From Streptomyces liliiviolaceus (GTDB lineage Bacteria > Actinomycetota > Actinomycetes > Streptomycetales > Streptomycetaceae), in contig NZ_JAGPYQ010000001.1 of NCBI RefSeq assembly GCF_018070025.1, positions 7,192,001-7,256,000 on the forward strand: a DNA stretch of 64,000 nt, in the 5' to 3' direction. Of this stretch, positions 1-8,016 are shown one piece after another (the stretch's first letter is position 1; each line of letters begins with the position of its first letter). Both the position numbers and the translations under genes were made by a program. Under the pieces are notes generated by a model. That model was not told the DNA's origin. It was given only the letters and a program-made list of their open reading frames with translations, and searched no databases.

Positions 1-1852
1 CGACCTTGCCGCCCTCCAGGAGGAGTTCGGCGCTCGCCCAGGCCGGGTGGTACGTACCGAGCTTGCGGCGGCCGATCTCCAGGACCTTCTCGCGGACCAG
101 CTCGCACGCGTTCTTCACGGCGCCGCCGGTGACGTACGTCTGGCGGGACGCCGAGGTCGAACCGGCCGAGCCCACCTGTGTGTCCGCCGGCTGGATCGTC
201 ACCTGGGCGACGCCCAGCTCGGTGCGGGCGATCTGCGCGTGGACGGTGACCCCGCCCTGGCCGACCTCCGCCATGGCGGTGTGGACGGTCGCGACGGGTT
301 CGCCGCCGACGACCTCCATACGGACCTTTGCGGTCGAGTAGTCGTCGAAGCCCTCGGAGAAGCCGACGTTCTTGATGCCGACCGCGTAGCCGACACCCCG
401 TACGACGCCTTCGCCGTGGGTGGTGTTGGAGAGGCCGCCGGGGAGCTGGCGGACGTCCGCCGCCTCGCCGGCCGCGAGCCACTGCTGCTCCGGCGGCATG
501 GGCATCGCCTTGACGCGGCGCAGGAGTTCGGCGACCGGGGCGGGCGAGTCGACGGGCTGGCCGGTGGGCATCAGCGTGCCCTGGGACATCGCGTTGAGCT
601 GCCGGAACTCGACCCGGTCGATGCCCACCGCGTCGGCGAGCTTGTCCATCTGCGCCTCGTAGGCGAAGCACGCCTGGACCGCGCCGAAGCCGCGCATGGC
701 GCCGCAGGGCGGGTTGTTGGAGTAGAGGGCGATGGCCTCGATGTCGACGTCTTCGAGGACGTACGGGCCGACCGCCAGGGATGCGGCGTTGCCGACGACC
801 GCCGGGGACGCGGAGGCGTACGCGCCGCCGTCCAGGACGATCCGGCACTTCATGTGGGTCAGCTTCCCGTCCTTCGTCGCCCCGTGCTCGTAGTGGAGCT
901 TCGCGGGATGGCGGTGGACGTGGCCGAAGAAGGACTCGAAGCGGTTGTAGACGATCTTGACCGGTTTGCCGGTGCGGAGCGCCAGCAGACAGGCGTGGAT
1001 CTGCATGGACAGGTCCTCGCGGCCTCCGAAGGCGCCGCCGACGCCGGACAGCGTCATCCGCACCTTGTCCTCGGGCAGTCCGAGGACCGGGGCGATCTGG
1101 CGCAGGTCGGAGTGCAGCCACTGGGTGGCGACGTACAGGTCGACGCCGCCGTCCTCGGCCGGTACGGCGAGGCCCGACTCGGGGCCCAGGAACGCCTGGT
1201 CCTGCATGCCGAAGGTGTACTCGCCCTCGACGATGTGATCGGCTCGCCGCCGGGCCGCCTCGACGTCGCCGCGGACGATCGGCTGGCGGTGGACGATGTT
1301 CGGGTGGGAGACGTGCCCGATGTGGTGGTCTCCGCGGCCCTCGTGGATCAGCGGGGCGTCCGGCGCGGTGGCCGAGGCCTCGTCCGTGACGACCGGCAGC
1401 TCCTTGTACTCCACCTTGATCTTGGCGGCGGCGCGGCGGGCGGTCTCGGGGTGGTCGGCGGCCACGATCGCGACGGGCTCGCCGTGGTGGCGTACGCGGC
1501 CGTGGGCCAGTACCGGGGTGTCCTGGATCTCCAGGCCGTAGTTCTTCACGGCGGTCGGCAGGTCGTCGTACGTCAGGACCGCGTAGACGCCGGGCGTCGC
1601 GAGGGCCTCGCCGGTGTCGATGGAGAGGATCTCGGCGTGCGCGACCGTGGAGCGCAGGATCTGGCCCCAGAGCATGTCCTCGTGCCACATGTCGGAGGAG
1701 TACGCGAACTCGCCGGTGACCTTGAGGGTGCCGTCCGGGCGGAGCGTGGACTCGCCGATGCCGCCCTTGGTCCGCGAACCCTGGGTGACCTTCGTGGGCG
1801 TACCGACGGGAGCGGTGGCGCGGGCCCCGTCGGCGGTGGTGTCGGTAGCCAT
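1..1852 (-). CDS. Xanthine dehydrogenase, molybdopterin-binding subunit (partial)
   Basis: Large subunit of a three-gene molybdenum hydroxylase that oxidises hypoxanthine/xanthine to urate in purine breakdown. The ATG at 1852 begins MATDTTADG and 617 codons run leftwards off the window, so the C-terminus is missing. Visible signatures are the cofactor-binding loop GVGGAFGGRED (around residue 250), CGAMRGFGAVQ (around 350) and the long aldehyde-oxidase/xanthine-dehydrogenase N-terminal region (GDVEAARRRADHIVEGEY). The start lies two bases after the stop of the 2Fe-2S subunit gene, so the three subunits are translated from one message. The split arrangement matches bacterial Xdh rather than the fused eukaryotic enzyme. 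Other substrates for this family (aldehydes, CO, nicotinate) are possible, but the adjacent PucR-type regulator favours purines. Confidence 0.93.
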   Translation of the reverse strand, partial: MATDTTADGARATAPVGTPTKVTQGSRTKGGIGESTLRPDGTLKVTGEFAYSSDMWHEDMLWGQILRSTVAHAEILSIDTGEALATPGVYAVLTYDDLPTAVKNYGLEIQDTPVLAHGRVRHHGEPVAIVAADHPETARRAAAKIKVEYKELPVVTDEASATAPDAPLIHEGRGDHHIGHVSHPNIVHRQPIVRGDVEAARRRADHIVEGEYTFGMQDQAFLGPESGLAVPAEDGGVDLYVATQWLHSDLRQIAPVLGLPEDKVRMTLSGVGGAFGGREDLSMQIHACLLALRTGKPVKIVYNRFESFFGHVHRHPAKLHYEHGATKDGKLTHMKCRIVLDGGAYASASPAVVGNAASLAVGPYVLEDVDIEAIALYSNNPPCGAMRGFGAVQACFAYEAQMDKLADAVGIDRVEFRQLNAMSQGTLMPTGQPVDSPAPVAELLRRVKAMPMPPEQQWLAAGEAADVRQLPGGLSNTTHGEGVVRGVGYAVGIKNVGFSEGFDDYSTAKVRMEVVGGEPVATVHTAMAEVGQGGVTVHAQIARTELGVAQVTIQPADTQVGSAGSTSASRQTYVTGGAVKNACELVREKVLEIGRRKLGTYHPAWASAELLLEGGKV

Positions 1853-1854
1853 CG

Positions 1855-2484
1855 TCAGACCGCCTCTCCCTGACGGGCGGCCGCCAGGCGGACCGCGTCC
1901 ATGATCTTCTCGTAGCCGGTGCAGCGGCAGAGGTTGCCCGAGAGCGCCTCGCGGATGTCCGCGTCGGTCGGGGTCGGGTTGCGCTCCAGCATCTCGTCGG
2001 CCGCGACCAGCAGGCCGGGGGTGCAGAAGCCGCACTGGACGGCTCCGGCGTCGATGAACGCCTGCTGGATGGGGGCCAGTTCGGCGCCCTCGCCGGTCTG
2101 CGAGTCGGAGGGCCGCGCCTGCCAGCGCTTGGCCGCGTCCAGCGGCGTACCGCAGGCACCGGGGGTTCCGGAGCCTTCGTGGGCCCCGGAACCTTCGTGG
2201 GCCCCTGAGGCGCAGCCGCCGTGTTCCGCGCGCTGCTTGGCGAAGTCCGCGAGGCCCTCGACCGTGACGACGTCCCGGCCCTCGACCTGCCCGGCCGCGA
2301 CCAGACACGAACACACCGGAACGTTGTCGAGGCGGACCGTGCAGGAGCCGCACTCGCCCTGCTCGCAGGCGTTCTTCGAGCCCGGCAGGCCCATCCGTTC
2401 CCGCAGTACGTACAGCAGGGACTCGCCCTCCCACACGTCGTCGGCTTCCTGCGGACGGCCGTTGACCGTGAAACTGACGCGCAT
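1855..2484 (-). CDS. Xanthine dehydrogenase, 2Fe-2S subunit
   Basis: Small iron-sulfur subunit (209 aa) that passes electrons from the molybdenum centre to FAD. The first, plant-ferredoxin-like cluster is C40-x4-C45-x2-C48 plus C58/C60 (ACEQGECGSC). The second cluster is in the helical domain (QCGFCTPG and LCRCTGYEKI). The start is the ATG at 2484 (MRVSFTVNGRP), overlapping by one base the stop of the FAD subunit (TAATG junction), which implies coupling. Between the two cluster domains there is an extra Gly/Ala/Glu-rich stretch (around residues 75-125) with the tandem repeat GAHEGSG-AHEGSG. Family members are usually about 160-180 aa, so this insert accounts for the excess length. Confidence 0.92.
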   Translation of the reverse strand: MRVSFTVNGRPQEADDVWEGESLLYVLRERMGLPGSKNACEQGECGSCTVRLDNVPVCSCLVAAGQVEGRDVVTVEGLADFAKQRAEHGGCASGAHEGSGAHEGSGTPGACGTPLDAAKRWQARPSDSQTGEGAELAPIQQAFIDAGAVQCGFCTPGLLVAADEMLERNPTPTDADIREALSGNLCRCTGYEKIMDAVRLAAARQGEAV

Positions 2485-3374
2485 TACGCGACTCCCTCCG
2501 TGCGGGCGGCGGTGCCGCGGTACGACTCCCAGGTCCAGGTCAGTGTGCGGCGGGCCATGATGCCCACCGCGTGGCGGCGGTAGCTCGCGGTGCCCCGGAC
2601 GTCGTCGATGGGGTTGCAGGCGCCGGCGCACAGCTCGGCGAACTGCCTGGCCACCGACGGGGTGATGATCCTGCCGTTGTCCCAGAAGCCGCCCTCTTCG
2701 AGCGCCGCGTTCAGGAATTCCTCCGCCGCCTTGGCCCGTACGGGGGTGGGCGCGGCCGAACCGATGCCGGTGCGGACCGTGCGGGTGGCGGGGTGCAGGG
2801 CGAGGCCGAAGGCGCACACCGCGATCACCATGGCGTTGCGGGTGCCGACCTTGGAGTACTGCTGGGGGCCGTCCGCCTTCTTGATGTGGACGGCGCGGAT
2901 CAGCTCGTCGGGGGCGAGCGCGTTGCGCTTCACCCCGGTGTAGAAGTCGTCGATCGGGATCAGCCGCGAGCCCCGTACGGACTCGGCCTCGACCTCGGCG
3001 CCCGCCGCGAGGAGGGCGGGGTGGGCGTCACCGGCCGGGGAGGCGGTGCCGAGGTTGCCGCCGACCCCGCCGCGGTTGCGGATCTGCGGGGAGGCCACGG
3101 TGTGGGAGGCCAGGGCCAGGCCGGGCAGCTCGCCGCGGAGGTTGTCCATGATCGCCGTGTACGGGACCGAGGCGCCCAGGCGGACCGACTCCTCGCCGAC
3201 CTCCCAGTCGCCCAGCTCACCGATGCGGTTCAGGTCCAGCAGGTACTCGGGCCGGCGGTGGTCGAAGTTGATCTCGACCATCACGTCGGTGCCACCCGCA
3301 ATCGGCACAGCTGTGGGGTGCGCTGCCTTCGCGGCGAGCGCCTCCTCCCAGCTGGCGGGGCGAAGGAAGTCCAT
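2484..3374 (-). CDS. Xanthine dehydrogenase, FAD-binding subunit
   Basis: FAD-binding middle subunit (296 aa) that moves electrons to the final acceptor. Family hallmarks are PIAGGTDVMVEINF (residues 22-35) and SPQIRNRGGVGGNLGTASPAGD (around residue 95), the PCMH-type FAD-binding loops, followed by the CO-dehydrogenase flavoprotein C-terminal region. It is the first gene of the minus-strand xdh operon. The start is the ATG at 3374 (MDFLRPASWEEAL), where family members begin. Transcription probably starts in the 355-base gap shared with the divergent PucR-type regulator. Confidence 0.92.
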   Translation of the reverse strand: MDFLRPASWEEALAAKAAHPTAVPIAGGTDVMVEINFDHRRPEYLLDLNRIGELGDWEVGEESVRLGASVPYTAIMDNLRGELPGLALASHTVASPQIRNRGGVGGNLGTASPAGDAHPALLAAGAEVEAESVRGSRLIPIDDFYTGVKRNALAPDELIRAVHIKKADGPQQYSKVGTRNAMVIAVCAFGLALHPATRTVRTGIGSAAPTPVRAKAAEEFLNAALEEGGFWDNGRIITPSVARQFAELCAGACNPIDDVRGTASYRRHAVGIMARRTLTWTWESYRGTAARTEGVA

Positions 3375-3729
3375 GACCGGCTCTCTTCTTCGTCTCGTGG
3401 AGGGTGCTGATCAAGCCAGATCGTGTGCGGCGGCCCGGGCTCGTTCATGAGGTGTTCACGTGGATGGGAGCCAGTACACAGCGCGTTCCTCCAACGGGGT
3501 CAGTCACCGAAACCATGAAGGAGTTGGCTGGCCAGGGCGCGCATCTTGTAGATTCGTATGAACGGAGGTCATCAGTAACCTCTTGGCTTTCCCTGGGAAA
3601 CGTCGGACGCAGCCCGCTGCGCGCCGGTCACCGGCCGGAACGAGTCCTCCTCTCTCCCCCTCATCGGTTCGACCCCCTCCATCGGTTCCCCATCCATCGT
3701 AATTTTCGAGACAGAACGGCGGCGACGAG
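3375..3729. promoter_or_regulatory. Divergent xdh/pucR-type control region
   Basis: Gene-free 355 bases between the xdh operon (leftward) and the PucR-type gene (rightward). Two symmetric sites stand out. TTTCCC-t-GGGAAA at 3588-3600 is a perfect 13-bp inverted repeat. GAGGT-n8-ACCTC lies at 3565-3582. The spacing and symmetry would suit binding by the adjacent regulator, but no published PucR site of this form is claimed here. No small ORF with a convincing ribosome site was seen. Confidence 0.4.
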
Positions 3730-5472
3730 ATGCGGCTGCGCGCACTGCTGGACACGGACGCGCTGGGCCTGCGGCTGCTCGGCGGCCAGGACGAGCTGGA
3801 CCGCACGGTGCGTGGCGTGATGACCACGGACCTGCGGGACCCCAGCCGCTATCTGTCGGGCGGCGAGCTGGTCCTCACCGGTCTTGCCTGGCGCCGCGGC
3901 CCGGCCGACTCCGAGCCCTTCGTACGGCTCCTCGCGGGCGCCGGGGTCACGGCACTGGCCGCGGGCGAGGCCGAGCTGGGCGCGGTCCCGGACGATCTGG
4001 TGACGGCCTGCGCGCAGCACCGGCTGCCGCTGTTCGCCGTGAACGAGTCGGTGGCCTTCGCGACGATCACCGAGCACGTCGTACGGCAGGTGTCGGGCGA
4101 GCGCGCCGGTGATCTGGCGGCCGTGGTGGACCGGCACCGCCGGATGATGACCTCCGGCCCGGCGGGCGGCGGCCCGGACGTGGTCCTGGACCTGCTCGGC
4201 TCCGACCTGGACCTGCGGGCCTGGGTGCTCTCCCCCGCCGGGCGCCTCATCGCGGGCTCGCGGCTCGCGGAGAGCGAGCTGCCCGCGGGGGTGTGCGCCG
4301 CGCTGGCCGGTGAGCACCTTGCGGCGGTCCGCTCGGGCCGGCGCGGCCCGCACCGGGTGGCGGTGGGCCCGGCCACGTACTCCCTGTTCCCGGTCCGCGG
4401 CGGCGGACGCGGTACGGCGGCGGCGCGCGACGTGCGCGAGACGGTGCTGTCGGAGTGGCTGCTCGCGGTCGAGGCGGACGCCGGGGACTGGCCGGAGGAG
4501 CGGCTGGACCTGCTGGAGGGCGTGACGCAGCTGATCGCCGTGGAACGGGACCGCCGGGACGCGGCGCGCACCGTGCGGCGCAGGCTCGCGCAGGAGGTGC
4601 TGGAGCTGGTGCAGACCGGCGCCGCGCCCGGTGAGATCGCGGCACGGCTGCGGGTCGCGGCGCCCGTGCTGCTGCCGGGGCTGGGCGCGGCCCCGCACTG
4701 GCAGGTCGTGGTCGCCCGCGTCGAGTGGGACGAGGCGGGGGGCGGGCCCGCGGGTTTCCCCGCCGAGTCCGCCGTCGGGGGAAGACGCACCGAGGCGCCC
4801 GCGGGAGGTCTGGCGGGCGGTCCGGTGGCGCAGGCGCTGCTGGAGGAGATCCTGGTCGACCCGCGGTCGTCGGGGCCCGAGCCCTCGGACCGGATCGCGG
4901 TCGCCCACACGGGTGACGAGGCCGTGGCGCTCGTCCCGCTGCCGGCCGTCTCCTCGGAGCACGACGGCTCGGAGACGGGCCTGCTCGCCGACGCGATCCT
5001 GGAGGCTGTACGGGAGCCGCTGTCGGCCGGGCTCGACGGCGACGGGCGGCTCACACTGGGTGTCAGCGCGGCCGTGCACTCGGCGGAGGGGCTGCGCGGC
5101 GCCCTGGAGGAGGCCCGGCACGCGCGCCGGGTGGCCGCGGCCAGGCCCGGGCGGGTGTGCGCGGCGGGCCACCAGGAGCTGGCGTCGCACGTCCTGCTGC
5201 TGCCCTTCGTGCCGGACGACGTGCGCCGCGCCTTCACGGCCCGGCTGCTGGACCCGCTGCGCGAGTACGACCGCCGGCACCGCGCCGAGCTGATCCCGAC
5301 GCTGGAGGCGTTCCTCGACTGCGACGGGTCCTGGACGCGCTGTGCGGCCCGGCTGCATCTGCACGTCAACACGCTGCGCTATCGGGTCGGGCGTATCGAG
5401 CAGTTGACGGGCCGAGATCTTTCCCGCCTTGAGGACAAGCTGGACTTCTTCCTCGCGCTGCGGATGAGCTGA
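3730..5472 (+). CDS. PucR family transcriptional regulator
   Basis: Likely regulator of purine catabolism (580 aa). The N-terminus (MRLRALLDTDALGLRLLGG, then DLRDPSRYLSGGELVLTG around residue 40) is the PucR-like sensory domain. The middle holds a GGDEF-like/CdaR region. The C-terminus (CDGSWTRCAARLHLHVNTLRYR, VGRIEQLTGRDL) is the PucR-type helix-turn-helix. It is transcribed away from the xanthine dehydrogenase operon, the usual place for its regulator. Length and domain order are normal for actinobacterial members. The ribosome site before the ATG is weak, so a slightly different start cannot be excluded. Confidence 0.9.
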   Translation: MRLRALLDTDALGLRLLGGQDELDRTVRGVMTTDLRDPSRYLSGGELVLTGLAWRRGPADSEPFVRLLAGAGVTALAAGEAELGAVPDDLVTACAQHRLPLFAVNESVAFATITEHVVRQVSGERAGDLAAVVDRHRRMMTSGPAGGGPDVVLDLLGSDLDLRAWVLSPAGRLIAGSRLAESELPAGVCAALAGEHLAAVRSGRRGPHRVAVGPATYSLFPVRGGGRGTAAARDVRETVLSEWLLAVEADAGDWPEERLDLLEGVTQLIAVERDRRDAARTVRRRLAQEVLELVQTGAAPGEIAARLRVAAPVLLPGLGAAPHWQVVVARVEWDEAGGGPAGFPAESAVGGRRTEAPAGGLAGGPVAQALLEEILVDPRSSGPEPSDRIAVAHTGDEAVALVPLPAVSSEHDGSETGLLADAILEAVREPLSAGLDGDGRLTLGVSAAVHSAEGLRGALEEARHARRVAAARPGRVCAAGHQELASHVLLLPFVPDDVRRAFTARLLDPLREYDRRHRAELIPTLEAFLDCDGSWTRCAARLHLHVNTLRYRVGRIEQLTGRDLSRLEDKLDFFLALRMS

Positions 5473-5564
5473 GGTCACGGCGTCGCGGACGGCACGGTCC
5501 CCGTCGCCAGGACGCGGCTGGGAGCCCGGAACGGTCACCAAGTCTCTTCTCCGCCCCACGACTT

Positions 5565-5580
5565 TGTGAAATCCTTCACC
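5565..5580. promoter_or_regulatory. Rex-like operator candidate
   Basis: TGTGAA-atcc-TTCACC matches the redox repressor Rex operator (TGTGAAnnnnTTCACA) in all but the last base. It lies about 80 bases before the TPR gene at 5663. One site seen by eye; the neighbouring gene is not a classic Rex target. Confidence 0.35.
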
Positions 5581-5662
5581 CACCCCCTTGGCCGGGCGCG
5601 CTGATTCGTGCTGAGATGCCGCCACCACTCAACAGCTCAATGGCGTGCTCGGGGAGGGCAAC

Positions 5663-6436
5663 GTGGCGCATCCCGCCATGTCTGGTTACGGAACGACTGC
5701 AGGGGACGATCCACTCCAGACCGCGGTATGGCGGCTGCGCTCGCGCGCCTGCTGGGCCGACGCGGCCGCTCTCCTGGAACCACACACGGCATCGGCGGCC
5801 CTCCAGAGAGCCGCACTCCTCGTCGAACGCTGTCTCTACACCGAGCAGGGCTGGGCGGAGGCGGAGGACGCGCTGCGTACGGCGGAGGCGCTGGCCCAGA
5901 GCGACGACGAGCGGGGCGCGGCGGCGTGCGAGCGCGGGCAGCTCGCGTACGCGTCCACGCTGCTCGCGGTCCGCGACCGCGCCGACGAGGCGCGCGCCGC
6001 GCTCGGCCGGGCGGCGGCTCTGATCGCGCCGGGCGCCAAGGGGCGGGCGCTGCTGGACTTCCGGCGCGGGCTGCTCGCCGAGAACCTGGCGCACTCGCCG
6101 CAGTCCGCGCGCGCCGCCTACCGCCGGGCCCACGCGGGCGCCACCGCGCACGACGACCCGCTGCTGCTGTCCTTCACCTGGCGCCACCTCGCCGGACTCG
6201 CGCTGCGCGAGGGCGAGTTGGCGGAGGCCCGGCACGGCTTCGCCGAATCCCTGCGCATCCGCGAGGAGTTGGGCTATCTGGTCGGTACGGCTCCGGCGCT
6301 GGCGTCCCTGGCCGACGCGGAGACCGAACCGGAGGCATCCCGCCTCCGGGCGGAGGCGGGCCGCCTGTTCAAACTCCTGGGCGGCGTCCCGACCTGGCTG
6401 GCGGGCCAGCTCACACCCCCGGCGGCCACGGCATGA
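5663..6436 (+). CDS. Tetratricopeptide-repeat-like protein
   Basis: Protein of 257 aa built almost entirely of Ala/Glu/Leu-rich helical pairs resembling TPR units: ALLVERCLYTEQGWAEAEDALR, ACERGQLAYASTLLAVRDRADEAR, and AYRRAHAGATAHDDPLLLSF, followed by AGLALREGELAEARHGFAESL. No signal peptide or membrane segment is present. The GTG at 5663 is preferred because GGGGAGGG lies 5-12 bases before it; GTG 5645 has no ribosome site and ATG 5678 is a possible later start. The specific role is unknown; a scaffold or bacterial-transcription-activator-like module is plausible. It converges on the GntR gene, with a hairpin between them. Confidence 0.75.
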   Translation: MAHPAMSGYGTTAGDDPLQTAVWRLRSRACWADAAALLEPHTASAALQRAALLVERCLYTEQGWAEAEDALRTAEALAQSDDERGAAACERGQLAYASTLLAVRDRADEARAALGRAAALIAPGAKGRALLDFRRGLLAENLAHSPQSARAAYRRAHAGATAHDDPLLLSFTWRHLAGLALREGELAEARHGFAESLRIREELGYLVGTAPALASLADAETEPEASRLRAEAGRLFKLLGGVPTWLAGQLTPPAATA

Positions 6437-6465
6437 CGCCCACGACGACCTCCCTCTAGAGGCAC

Positions 6466-6500
6466 AGGGCGGCTGGGGACCACGCAGCCCCAACCGCCCT
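6466..6500. terminator. Hairpin between convergent genes
   Basis: AGGGCGG (6466-6472) and TGGGG (6474-6478) pair with CCCCA (6488-6492) and CCGCCCT (6494-6500): a 12-bp stem with one mismatch and a 9-base loop, 30 bases after the TPR gene stop. Confidence 0.6.
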
Positions 6501-6545
6501 TCGCGGCGGGGCTTTCAGAAGCGTGGGGTGCCGTCCGGCCGTGTT

Positions 6546-6594
6546 CGTCTGCGGGTCCGGTGGGGGCTGGTCGCGCAGTTCCCCGCGCCCCTAA
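6546..6594 (+). repeat. Dispersed GC-rich repeat, copy A
   Basis: Copy of the repeat family whose core is GCGCAGTTCCCCGCGCCCCT. The full unit here starts CGTCTGCGGGTCCGGTGGGG and ends CCCCTAAAA. It lies in the gap between two convergent genes, as expected for a 3'-end or transcript-end element. Confidence 0.8.
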
Positions 6595-6632
6595 AAGCAG
6601 CCGGTCTGCGTGTCCCGCCCCCGGGGCACCGG

Positions 6633-7868
6633 TCACGCGCCAGGGAAATGGCCCCGTATCAAGGCCTGGGCCCCCGCAACGTCCCCGGCGGACAGCGCAT
6701 CGAGAAGGGCGGTGTGCTGAACCGCATCGGCGAGAAGATCCCCCCGCACCCGCCGAGCGGCCACCCCGGCCATCGGCCACTGCGCACGCCGATGCAGATC
6801 ATCCGCGAGCTGCACCAGCTGCCGGTTGCCCGACAGCGCGAGGACCGCCGCGTGAAAGACACGGTCGGACTCGGCATAGCCCGCGAGATCCCCGGTGGCC
6901 GCCACGGCCACGGTCGTGTCGGCGAGCGGCCGCAGCTCCGCCCAGCAGGGGGCCGCCACCGTACGGGTCAGCCGCAGCATCACCGGCATCTCGACGAGGG
7001 CCCGGATCTCGGCCAGCTCGGCCAGCTCCCGGGCCCCGCGCCGGATGACGCGGAAGCCGCGGTTGGGCACGACCTCGACCGCGCCCTCGTTCGCGAGCTG
7101 CTGCATGGCCTCGCGCACGGGCGTCGCCGACACACCGAAGCGTTCACCGAGCGCGGGGGCGGAGTAGACCTCACCGGGGGCGAGGTCACCGGCGACGAGG
7201 GCGGACCGCAACGCGTCGAGCACCTGCCCGCGGACGGACAACCGCTGGATCACGGGCCGAGGAGCCGCGACGGCGAAGACGGGCCCGGAGACGGGACCGA
7301 CAGAGGCGGTACGGGCATCGGGCACCCGCCGCCCCGACGGCGTACCGCGTCCCCCGGCAGCACCTGGCCCGTCCAGGCCTTCCGGGGCTTCGACAGCACC
7401 GGGGGCAACAGGGGCACCAGGGGCCTCTGGCGCCCCTAACGACGCCGGGGCACGCCCGGGACCACCCGGTGCGTCCGGGCCCTCGGAAGCACCGGAAGGC
7501 GCAGTCGCCGCTTCGCAGGATTCCGGGGCGCGGCCGGGAGCGCCCGTGGCGGTCCGGCGGCTCTCCGCCCCGGGCACGGCGGTCGACGCGTCGCGCGTGA
7601 CCCGCGGCTGGGGGAGCGGCGTCTCGCTGTGGGTGTGCTCACCGCGGACCGCGTGCGCGACGGGGGCGATGGGAGCGGCGGGAGCCGCCACGCCGGAGCC
7701 GCCCCGAGCGACCCCACGCTGCCGCACGCCGCCACCGCTGCCGCTGCTGCCGCCGCCACGGCTCTCCGCCCGTGCCTGCTGCGGAACCCGCGGAACAGCC
7801 CCCTTCGAACCCGCCTCCGCGGGACGCGTCTCCGTAGGGCGCGTGTCCGTCGGACGGTCGTCCTCCAT
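6633..7868 (-). CDS. GntR/FadR-type regulator with long disordered N-terminus
   Basis: Transcriptional regulator of 411 aa. The winged helix (VRGQVLDALRSALVAGDLAPG, then FGVSATPVREAMQQLANEGAV) occupies roughly residues 210-275. An FCD-type ligand domain follows (ESDRVFHAAVLALSGNRQLVQL, ADAVQHTALLDALSAGD). Ordinary members are about 220-240 aa. Here about 200 extra residues of Pro/Ala/Gly/Ser-rich low-complexity sequence precede the DNA-binding domain. The ATG at 7868 has a strong GGAGGAGG ribosome site, so the extension appears to be translated. The gene diverges from the FhuF-like gene across an iron-box promoter. Ligand and targets are unknown. Confidence 0.85.
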   Translation of the reverse strand: MEDDRPTDTRPTETRPAEAGSKGAVPRVPQQARAESRGGGSSGSGGGVRQRGVARGGSGVAAPAAPIAPVAHAVRGEHTHSETPLPQPRVTRDASTAVPGAESRRTATGAPGRAPESCEAATAPSGASEGPDAPGGPGRAPASLGAPEAPGAPVAPGAVEAPEGLDGPGAAGGRGTPSGRRVPDARTASVGPVSGPVFAVAAPRPVIQRLSVRGQVLDALRSALVAGDLAPGEVYSAPALGERFGVSATPVREAMQQLANEGAVEVVPNRGFRVIRRGARELAELAEIRALVEMPVMLRLTRTVAAPCWAELRPLADTTVAVAATGDLAGYAESDRVFHAAVLALSGNRQLVQLADDLHRRAQWPMAGVAARRVRGDLLADAVQHTALLDALSAGDVAGAQALIRGHFPGA

Positions 7869-7972
7869 GGGAGCCTCCTCCGGGCCGGCGCCGGCGTTGG
7901 GTGTGCGGGTGGGAATGTCGGGTGGGTCCGTCGTGACCCCGACAGAACAGGGTAAACCTCGACCCTATCGGG

Positions 7973-7991
7973 TAAGGTAAGCCTTACCTGT
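7973..7991. promoter_or_regulatory. Iron box (DmdR/IdeR/DtxR-type operator)
   Basis: TAAGGTAAGCCTTACCTGT fits the 19-bp DtxR-family consensus. The inner AGGTAAG-c-CTTACCT (7975-7989) is a perfect inverted repeat. It ends 25 bases before the FhuF-like gene at 8017, so repression by iron-loaded DmdR1/IdeR is expected. A second partial motif (GGTAAACC) sits at 7951-7958. Confidence 0.85.
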
Positions 7992-8016
7992 CGAAGATCG
8001 AGAAACGGGGTCCCGC

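Noticed and set aside
47..1873. Long open frame on the plus strand across the xanthine dehydrogenase gene
   Set aside because: Composition (His/Arg/Asp/Val/Gly rich) is that of an antisense shadow; the minus strand has clear Mo-hydroxylase motifs.
3661..5628. 655-codon minus frame opposite the PucR-type gene
   Set aside because: Gln/Arg/Pro-rich shadow without a ribosome site; the plus strand encodes a complete PucR protein.
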